64,000 bases of DNA from Prosapia bicincta (lineage: Eukaryota > Arthropoda > Insecta > Hemiptera > Cercopidae): the NCBI GenBank assembly GCA_036971475.1, contig JBAIZL010000004.1:73364633-73428632 (forward strand), written 5' to 3'. The position numbers and the translations under genes were made by a program. The notes below the pieces were generated by a model. The model saw only the letters and a list, made by a program, of their open reading frames with translations. It was not told the origin of the DNA and did not search any database. Below are positions 57,943 through 64,000 of this stretch, piece by piece (position 1 is the first letter of the stretch; each line of letters starts with the position of its first letter).

Positions 57943-60715
57943 AATGTGCGAGAATGCATGAGAATTGCGTTCCTACTCTGCTTTTTCCAACAGTTGTATA
58001 TATCAATAGGTGACCCAGGATTAATAGTTTATTACTAGTAGCATAAAACCAATATAATCATTGCACTGTTTGTAAGACACTGTCTTTAAGGCTAAAAATC
58101 AGCTAATCAAAACTAAACGTTAAAATACATACAAGCGTGTAGAATAGTAAAGTATATGAATATTTTAATATATTATCATCATGAAATTGCCTGGAGTGTT
58201 ATATTTTGCCTCACTTAAATGAAAGACAGAGCACACAAATTTGTGTCAGTGGATACCCCTGTAGAAGTAGTATTGTCACAATTTGTATTAGATCAAGAAA
58301 TTTAAAAAATTTAATTTTTTGATAGGGTTTACCCAGAAATAACGAGACAATAAATGAAACACAGAAAAAGGAATTATTAGTCAAAGGAATTTTCTAATAC
58401 ATCGAACATAGAATGAATCACTGGCAGTGTATAGTGCTTTTAAAGATAGCATTCACTAGTTGGCATTGTTCTATGCTTTCCTTGTTTGATACATAGATAT
58501 AACTGTATGACAAATGAGTCATGTCCACTGACTAATGAATAAGGTATTGGTGTTATTTATCAACAAGATTTGTGCATAAGGAGATGTTTTGAGAATAACC
58601 TCTTCAAACATTTCAGGCTCTACAATTTTATTTAGACTAAAATAAATTTGTTTTTTAATAAAACTTACCATGTATTGATGAAATGATAATTTAATTCCTC
58701 CTAAAATGCTAGTAAAATATTCTTCTTCTTGACTATTTTGAGAAGGTAATAAAATTGAACCTGGCCTAAAGAAATTCTTTTGTTTTGATTCAGGAGGCTC
58801 GATCCAATTAGAGTGTGATGACTTTTTTCCAAAGACTGACATTTTTACTTCTTTACTCTCTTTTATTTCATTTTGTTTTGCCTGACATTCAGTTGATAAG
58901 TATTGTTTTGCACATTCTGATGCTATTTGTTCATCTAATTTTCTATTTTGAAACGGTGATTCATCTGATATACTACTTTTAATTAGAGGAAATGCAGACA
59001 TGGTTGTTTGTGTATCTAATGACTTAGAGTTGTATGCCATTTCTATATTTGTGAAATTTGCAGAGTTTTTTCCTTGGTCATATGAATTACTATGGGAATA
59101 TGCAGAGAAATCTGATGTTGATTTTATGAAGTTTGAGCTCGGAGGAGATGGTAAAGTACCATGGTTAAAGGTTACACTTTTTGTAAGCTTACTATGACGA
59201 GCTATATAGCCCTCGACTGTTTGTGCTCTCATTAATTTGTTTAGTTCTATTGAAGAAGGTTTTTTTACAAAAAACGATGTATTATGAGGTTGATGAGATT
59301 TATCGTAACAATAAACATCTGAACCAGACGATAATTCCTTCAATATACTTTTCAGATTTAGCCTTTCTGCTGTTTCATTACTTTCGGGTGATGATATGTT
59401 TGTTGAATTAATTGTTTTTGATGCAACAGGAAACTCTGCATGATAACTTTTTCTGTTTTTTAATAAATGCTTTACCCCTTTAAACTGTTTTCTGTAAACG
59501 ATTCCTGTTTCTGAATTACTTCTGGTTAGTTTTGAAGAAGTCTGTACCTTATCAAGGCTATTATAAATATTTTTTGAATCAGAAATTCTTTGTGAATATT
59601 TTTCAAGTTCTACTACTTTGTGTCGTTCATTAGAAAAAACATCTTTATGTGTAATTTGATCAGAACTTTTTGTCACTGATGCTACATCATTTAGTGAATA
59701 TTTGGTATTTATATTGACATGAGCATCAAATTCTTGACTGTTTGGTGTTTCAAGTATCTTTAATTCTGAATGGTCGGAGATGTTGACATTACTGAAAGTG
59801 TCATTAAAACTTGAACTATTTTCACAAGCTCCTTTGCCCCCTAGGTCTGATCTAAATTCATTGTGAAGTAAATTATCTTCTATAATATCTACTTCATCAG
59901 TGGATATTACAGAGTCTAAAGTTGGAGTCCAACTTTTATCACGGGGGATTAAAACATTCAGATGTTCTTTACTTCCTACTAAGGCATTATTTTCATCAGT
60001 TTTCTGGACCATGGTTGCTTTTCTTATTGTAGACCATGTAGATTTTCCTCCTGGTTTTCCAAACAATTTTTTTGAATTTGTCACATCTGTTGTTCTATTT
60101 TTTAGGTTTAAATTAGTCTTTATTACATCATCAAAATTATTGCTAGATTCAATTATTACATTGGCTTTAATTTCACTACCTCTCTTTGAAATACTTTCAT
60201 TTCTTTCAAAAGTAACACCTGACTTGACTTTTCCCTTAGGCATGCATAATTTTAATGCTCTATCATCACTGTGGGACAATTTATTTGAATTAGATAAAGA
60301 TGAACGAGGAGATGTTTGTTGAGTTTGAACTGTTGAAACTAATATTTCTGTAGTTTCATCAACAGTTTTCTGTAACAAAAGAGCTTCATGGTCTTCTTTT
60401 TGTTTTAGAAGTAGAAGTCTTTTCAATAGAGGTAGTCCTGCTCCTATCACTCCTGATTCTTCTTTTTTATTTGGCAATTGCAATGAAACAGGTCTCACAT
60501 AGTCTGCATCATATTTATCACTTTTATTCTTTTCATCCAGAAGCTTTATACGCTGTAATAAAGGTAAACCTGCTCCAATTTTTGATTCAGTTGTATTATT
60601 GTCATCTTCTTGCGGATTTTCATCACTCCTTACTCTAGACATTCTACATAAAATGCCTTTACTTGTGCTTGGTCCACTAGTTAGTGGTTGAAGCTCTGTA
60701 CTATCTTCTTTTGAC
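46569..60715 (-). CDS. Host gene, 3' portion (four supported exons), unknown protein
   Basis: Exons on the minus strand: A 60715-58669, B 54473-54366, C 49968-49909, D 47024-46569, with the stop TAA at 46569-46571. Each junction has AG and GT in place, and A-D join in one frame without shifts (A ends on a codon boundary; B, C and D begin on one; B is 36 codons, C is 20). Exon A is open upstream of its first Met and starts one base into a codon, so at least one more 5' exon lies beyond; further exons between A and B cannot be excluded. The protein is Ser/Asn/Lys-rich and mostly disordered, with a coiled coil in B. I do not recognise the family. It is the only apparently intact protein gene here. 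Confidence 0.7.
47025..48068. other. Intron between exons C and D, part 1
   Basis: AT-rich intron, no transposon or RNA gene recognised before the hAT at 48077. Confidence 0.5.
48077..48767 (-). mobile_element. hAT transposon carrying a transposase C terminus
   Basis: Exact 8-bp target duplication AACACATC (48069-48076 and 48768-48775), with ends CAGTGGCGCACTC and, in reverse, CAGGTGCGCACCC. 691 bp. It lies in an intron of the host gene, in the same orientation as the gene for its coding remnant. G-rich (about 48105) and C-rich (about 48745) stretches lie just inside the ends. Confidence 0.9.
48314..48673 (-). pseudogene. hAT transposase C-terminal dimerisation domain
   Basis: A 119-codon frame with PNINILLKIFITIPVSTSTA, ERSFSTLRRIKTYLRNTM and RLNGLTNLNIH. 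This is the hAT family C-terminal dimerisation segment ('AERSFSxLRRIKTxLRxTMxxxRLxxLxLLxIH'). The open frame is long for such a fragment, so decay is slight, but the DDE catalytic part and DNA-binding finger are missing. It cannot be a working transposase alone. Confidence 0.85.
48776..49908. other. Intron between exons C and D, part 2
   Basis: AT-rich, no recognised element. Confidence 0.45.
49909..49968 (-). CDS. Host gene exon C
   Basis: 60 bp (20 codons), phase 0, acceptor TTGTTTTAG, donor TTG|GTGAGT. Encodes an acidic continuation starting QQLSEETDSVKSEDLD. Short, but both splice sites are good and the frame is kept. Confidence 0.65.
49969..51433. other. Intron between exons B and C, part 1
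   Basis: Very AT-rich. A fragment of the Penelope-like repeat (AAGTAAGTGCTACTATAAGC near 51167) is present. Nothing else recognised. Confidence 0.45.
51436..52437 (-). mobile_element. mariner transposon, rearranged, with ~220-bp inverted ends
   Basis: Flanked by TA at 51434-51435 and 52438-52439; ends CGAGGTTTGTTCAAAAAATA / CGAGGTCTGTTCAAAAAATA. The inverted repeat is unusually long (about 220 bp) because the right-hand 5' end, including the transposase start codon region, is also present inverted at the left end. A 1,002-bp internally deleted copy. Confidence 0.85.
51600..52290 (-). pseudogene. mariner transposase, internally deleted
   Basis: Minus strand: an N-terminal piece LKEQRVAEKFCIKLGKSARE (52230-52160), then a jump to the catalytic part: IITGDN, VQSSQWVSQTSLRPKKACHV, VVHYEYLPEGSTVNQ, then in another frame FHHDNAPAHSALRTREFLAK and PPPYSPDLAPKDFFLFPKLK. 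The three Asp positions of the mariner DD34D triad (TGD, HHD, SPD) are visible. About 100 residues between are missing and the frame shifts at about 51830-51850, so it is inactive. Confidence 0.85.
52643..53795 (+). mobile_element. mariner transposon, second subfamily, decayed
   Basis: TA at 52641-52642 and 53796-53797; ends TGTGGGTTGTTCAGAAAG and, in reverse, CTCTGATTGTTCGAAAAG. 1,153 bp. Plus-strand transposase remnant inside. Only about 200 bp from the first mariner, but with unlike ends and protein. Confidence 0.8.
52900..53720 (+). pseudogene. mariner transposase remnant
   Basis: DEVYGNVRWIKRLFENGAS near 52905-52965, then in the 53080 frame VAEFLTRYDKDGDELFNRIV and TGDETWISHITAETKRQSMD. 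This is the mariner-type region up to the first catalytic Asp. Later pieces (NNSGPH for the usual 'HDNARPH', SDYHLF) show loss of the second Asp and of the SPD motif. Many stops. Confidence 0.85.
53798..54365. other. Intron between exons B and C, last part
   Basis: Contains an 84-codon open frame (53797-54051) on the opposite strand to the gene; it has no recognisable motif and is not called. Confidence 0.4.
54366..54473 (-). CDS. Host gene exon B (coiled coil)
   Basis: 108 bp, phase 0 at both ends, acceptor TTGTTTAG, donor GAG|GTACAA. Encodes NEIQNKYLQRFQDLELEVKK followed by RDDIIIQLQEHIQLLE, a strongly amphipathic helix with heptad-spaced Leu/Ile, so probably a dimerising coiled coil. Confidence 0.7.
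54513..54538. repeat. (CA)n microsatellite
   Basis: Thirteen CA units just upstream of exon B in the large intron. Confidence 0.95.
55440..57110 (+). mobile_element. Tigger/pogo transposon remnant
   Basis: Broken frames give in order SDVSSLLKEKVRVIEAKERD (HTH), VKFTGNEKKLNAEVWEWFTC and VQISGPMLQSEA (CENP-B-type binding domain), IADYKPKSFIIQTKQTYF ('NxDExGLF' region, catalytic Asp lost), GGKMS, then near 56420-56500 DISYDLARSMSILDAVKWIG, and HDIESVTDLLAIRIAENEEE (56794-56853) ahead of the acidic tail. The order follows Tigger transposases. Stops are frequent; an unrelated fragment is inserted at 56560-56690. Terminal repeats not located. Confidence 0.75.
56560..56690 (-). repeat. Insertion with hammerhead-like motif inside Tigger
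   Basis: The minus strand at 56611-56653 has CCCT, CTGAGAG, GTTAC/GTAAC hairpin with TTG loop, GAAA, TGTACATA and AGGG. Core positions 8-9 depart from consensus. It lies between Tigger blocks VGFGENY and the acidic C-terminal region, so it inserted after the Tigger. Confidence 0.55.
57217..57261 (-). ncRNA. Hammerhead-like ribozyme motif, core intact
   Basis: Minus strand: ACCCT, CTGATGA, T, stem II GATGAC/GTCGTA with ATG loop (one mismatch, one G-U), GAAA, TG-TA-CA stem III, TA cleavage dinucleotide, AGGGT pairing with ACCCT. All conserved catalytic bases are present. The single base between core and stem II recurs in related motifs. Activity is inferred. Confidence 0.65.
57373..57417 (+). 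ncRNA. Hammerhead-like motif, G12 mutated
   Basis: Same layout as the minus-strand arm, with a perfect six-pair stem II GATGAC/GTCATC but AAAA in place of GAAA. The change of the general-base guanine should abolish cleavage. Confidence 0.6.
57640..57940. repeat. (TA)n - hairpin - (TA)n cluster
   Basis: (TA)n at 57644-57688 and 57880-57938 flank a near-perfect hairpin (arms 57718-57787 and 57802-57871, GGACTAGGAGACTGACAGAC at the left). The layout equals that at 14.4-14.8 and 31.2-31.5 kb though the arm sequence is unrelated. No clear hammerhead core. Confidence 0.9.
57941..58668. other. Intron between exons A and B, 5' part
   Basis: AT-rich; begins at the GTAAGT donor of exon A on the minus strand. 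No element recognised. Confidence 0.5.
58669..60715 (-). CDS. Host gene exon A (large internal exon)
   Basis: The acceptor is TTTTTAG|GTC at 60716-60717 and the donor ATG|GTAAGT at 58663-58668. It encodes about 682 residues without a stop: after SKEDSTELQPLTSGPSTSKG comes the Met at 60642. Two related segments, KIGAGLPLLQRIKLLDEK (about 22 residues past that Met) and VIGAGLPLLKRLLLLKQKED (about 65 past), look like an internal repeat or a pair of short amphipathic helices. The rest is Ser/Asn/Lys-rich with no domain I know; KLTKSVTFNHGTLPSPPSS and WSTIRKATMVQK are possible short motifs. Open reading past the donor to 58519 is intron sequence. Confidence 0.75.
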
Positions 60716-61310
60716 CTAAAAATATTATTAAAATAATTACAAGTGCAGCATGTCTGTAACTTACATAAGAATTACTTTTAAAAATGTATAAACACTATTA
60801 TCACCCGTTAGTGATGAATGTGGAATAGAAAATAGTTACAATTAAGCTAGGAACATAAATCTTCCCTGATTCTACTGCATGAAATATATGGATGGAGTTG
60901 CTTCCTTGAAATAGACTTATGTCTATCAGAGTCAAAAAAAGGAAGTATATTCTCACTTTATTTTTTACATTTAAAAAAACACACTCAAGTTGGAAAAAGT
61001 TAAATTAGATTTAACCTGGATTAGACTGATATTGAACTACTGAAAAGAATTTTGTCGGGGCCATAGAAGGTATTTTAAATAAATTCACTGGTATCAACCA
61101 TACAATAAGTCTATTTGGGAAAGTTAGAATTTGCATTGTTCACTTTACTCCAAACAAGAGTCTTGTCATTTCACAGGAATCTCTTCAACTATGGCATGAA
61201 GTTCTTCTATGGTAAATGACTGCAAACGTATACTAACTATTGAAGAGGTTTCATCAAAAGATGTTCAACATGAGGATACTGTGTGGGAGTAATGAAGTAG
61301 AAAAGAAAAT
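60716..61310. other. Intron upstream of exon A
   Basis: AT-rich. The 3' splice site of exon A lies at its left edge. No further exon could be supported. Confidence 0.5.
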
Positions 61311-61312
61311 TA

Positions 61313-62219
61313 TTACATTAGAGCCTTCTCGTCCGCCCTTGAATGGTCCAACGCTCCAGGTGATCCAACCATGTTGAGCTTGTAAACTTGTCCCAACTGG
61401 TCAGTGACTCACTTTCATCGCACACCATTGGTTACTTTTGCTCTGTTATCACTTGACACCTCTTCTACTGTGGATACTTGAAATACACAACTTTAGAAAA
61501 ATTCAAAGAAGAATGTGACATTTTTCAAGCTATGAAATCCCTTAACATTAAAGATGCTATCTATACAATGAATGAATTTTGGGCAGAACTGAAACCTGAG
61601 ATACTAAGAAATCTTGGCATAAGCTTTGGCTAGAAGTTATAACTGAAATTGACCGGATCGAAGATGAGCTAAAGACATGCAGGAAATTGTTTACAGTCTT
61701 CAAACCCTAGATGCAAATATCCCAGCTGGTGAAGTTGAGGAAGGGATTGAACAATGCGATAAAAATTACGAAACCAGTGAAGTGCTTAACGATTTGTTGC
61801 CGCTGTTTTGGAACATGATGGTGAAGAAAATGTGAACGAAGACTCTGACGGTGATGACGACGAGTCTTCGATGCCAAGAATGCTTTTTAAATAGGCCTTC
61901 AGTACATAGACCAGAACTTAACATCAACACTGATGTACATTTTGTAGATAAAAAAATTACAGCTAAGTCCAGAGTTTTATCTTGTAAACAAAATATCGAT
62001 CATTGTCTTTTTTACTAATTTGTACGCTACCTTTTTTCACTTTTGTATGTTATTTTAAATGCAAACAACAGCTTTTATTACTGTAGAGAATATCACAGTT
62101 GTTTTTTGAGTTCAAATTTTACATATTTCTCTATAAAAATGTATTTTTATAGTCCGACTTTTTTTGCATTCCCATAATACTCCTAATCCTAAGGGTAACA
62201 GATTAGAGTGATTCTACTG
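61313..62219 (+). mobile_element. Tigger/pogo element remnant, second copy
   Basis: Plus-strand frames give FKEECDIFQAMKSLNIKDAI then YTMNEFWAELKPEILRNL, the 'LKDAIYxxxxAWxxVxxxTL' C-terminal part of Tigger transposases, and the acidic tail (DSDGDDDESS near 61850). The right end in reverse is CAGTAGAATCACTCTAATCT, followed outside by TA, as in Tigger ends. The N-terminal and catalytic parts are missing. The left end is uncertain. Confidence 0.7.
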
Positions 62220-62221
62220 TA

Positions 62222-64000
62222 ATTCTACAGCGAAGTCTGGAAACTCTTTTTAAAGCTAGTACATTAGAAAATTGAAAAGAAAACTGAAAAGAAATAAAAC
62301 AAATGTATGGGAGCTATCAAAAGTGAGGTGTAGGGTGTAAATAATGTGATACCTTACACAGTATATACATAATGTGAACAGTATGTCATATTTAAGATAG
62401 AATAAATTTTACTAAACAACAATGTAGATTATTTGTTTCTACACATTAATAATCTAGATGTTTAATCTAATTAATTATCATAATTCTTTGAACAATGTTT
62501 ATTTCTTATAATGAAATTCATTAAAGGCTAATTTAACCTTAATTAGTGTTTGGTATAAGGGGTTATTTTATCTTCAACTACATACCAAGAACAAGTGCCA
62601 GCATAGTTTTATATTTCAAAGATTAAAATAAAAATCATTCTAAGAAACATGAAGCTATGTTAGTTGAACGAAAAAGAATAAATTACAAAACTTATGATGT
62701 TACATTGGTGCAGAAAATGAGCTACATAAATTTTAGTGCTAAATAGGCCAAACACTTGTGAAGGATTCAGAGGAAAAGTGGACTAAGTCCAAATAAATTT
62801 CAAGTTAATAAAGGAATAATACAGTATAAGTGTTCTATTTTCCAGACTGAAAATGAACCAAGTTAATTATTTCAAAATAAGCAAATTAATGAAGTTTTTT
62901 GTTGAAAAATATTGTGTATTTTGTGAATCATACAACAAAAACATATTTTGTAAATCTTGTTTATAAAACATTTTTATACAGTAATAAAATATATGTAACA
63001 AAAACTATCAACTAAAATTATTAACACACACACACAAACAAACAATGAGGTTGTCAAGTATTGTCTTGCAATTTGGAAAAAATATAATTTCATTTAATAT
63101 TTTTTAATTATAATTTTAAATAAAGTATATCCAAACTGTGAGATATTCAATCACGTACAACTCATGGAATAATCGGCCAGAGCAAAAGCCTGAGATAAAC
63201 AAAACATACGGCCTAGATAAAAAAATAAATAAAATAAAATAATTAGTAGTAGGGAGGAGGATGGCAAAGATAAGTTGTACAAGGAGGCATTCGGATTTGA
63301 GATAGCAAGTTGAAATGGTCAAAAGTAAAGCCATGTAAGGCTAGTGGTGTAAAACCGTGCCAAAGATGGTGAACTATGATAGATTTTAATTTCTCAAATA
63401 TATCCCTTGTTATTGTAGACCCTAGTAGTTTCGCCGTAGATTAAATATAAATTTTTCATCTTAAACATTTGTCAAATAAAGTTAATTTGAATGTTGCAAA
63501 CATTTCAACAACATATGACTGGGATCTGTCAATCGTCATCAATGGAGGAATGGATCCAGGAAACTGGACAATTAGATTTAACTCAGTTATGAGCGAGTAC
63601 CATATAAATGAAATATGAAAACGTTTTTAATAAACTAAAATATTATATAAAAGGTTGTTTTTAAAAATTTTACTGAAATCATGACTTTACTTTCACTTTT
63701 TAAAAGCTTTAATTTGTACATTGATATATGATGTTAATGAAATAATAAATAATAATAATAAATGAATATATATATTTATAAAATAAATTATTTCAGTACC
63801 AGTACCAGTACCAGTCAAGTTTTGTAAATTCAATTATAATTCTAGTATTTGTATTTTGACTTAGTTCTTTATATATATATATATATATATATATATGTTT
63901 TATCTTTATTTATATATATTACAACATGATAAAATTATGTCATGTTTATTTATTAGATATCTAAGAAATATGCAATAGGTTTTATATAAATTATATGTGG
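62222..64000. other. AT-rich DNA upstream of exon A, nothing recognised
   Basis: Contains (CAGTAC)3-4 at about 63795-63815 and (TA)n at 63870-63896. A 72-codon minus-strand frame at 63116-63334 is hydrophobic but has no motif or splice context and is not called. Confidence 0.45.

Noticed and set aside
58519..58668. Extension of exon A reading frame to a stop at 58519
   Set aside because: A strong donor (ATG|GTAAGT) lies at 58669/58668 and the frame continues correctly into exon B; the extension is AT-rich intron-like.
59900..60322. Plus-strand frame opposite exon A
   Set aside because: Antisense to the supported exon, no motifs.

Overview
This is an AT-rich eukaryotic nuclear window, almost certainly from an arthropod and most likely an insect. 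The transposon set (LOA- and jockey-type non-LTR elements, mariner, pogo/Tigger, hAT, Harbinger, Penelope-like), the long (CA)n and (TA)n tracts and the GT-AG introns all fit; I cannot name the species. There are no bacterial genes, operons, CRISPR arrays or rRNA. Apart from one host gene, nearly every recognisable protein is a decayed transposon protein.

Layout. 0-1.4 kb: two diverged copies of a repeat, one split by a hAT-like insertion. 1.53-6.60 kb: a near-identical 2.54-kb tandem duplication whose units each carry a fold-back element. 7.15-9.47 kb: a tandem array with four-monomer higher-order structure, interrupted by a Harbinger relic and a 100-bp insertion. 9.5-11.9 kb: a minus-strand LTR with polypurine tract and a decayed internal part. 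11.9-16.1 kb: a LOA/R1-like non-LTR element whose middle is replaced by fold-back and microsatellite DNA. 16-22 kb: fold-back repeats, hammerhead-like motifs and huge (CA)n tracts. 23.6-27.6 kb: a jockey-like element split by a hAT insertion. 29.6-30.4 kb: a satellite with 38-bp monomers in a 152-bp higher-order unit. 31-32.2 kb: fold-backs and (TA)n/(GT)n. 32.7-40.1 kb: hAT and pogo relics and a long minus-strand LOA-like element. 45.5-46.0 kb: the 3' end of a Penelope-like element.

The host gene lies on the minus strand from at least 60,715 down to 46,569. Four exons are supported, joined by consensus splice sites that keep one reading frame: a 2,047-bp exon, then 108, 60 and 456 bp ending in a stop. 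The product is a long, largely disordered Ser/Asn/Lys-rich protein with a short coiled coil near its C terminus; I do not recognise the family. Its introns hold a hAT, two mariners and a Tigger, and a further Tigger lies upstream of the large exon.

The most interesting signal is a set of short motifs with the layout of minimal hammerhead ribozymes (CTGANGA core, hairpin, GAAA, tiny stem III, closing stem). I see at least four sequence families, many at the centre of large inverted repeats, several bordered by (TA)n or (CA)n tracts. One family lies directly downstream of a decayed GIY-YIG Penelope-like reading frame, which suggests that all of them derive from Penelope-like retroelements. All assignments were made by eye; no search or folding program was run.
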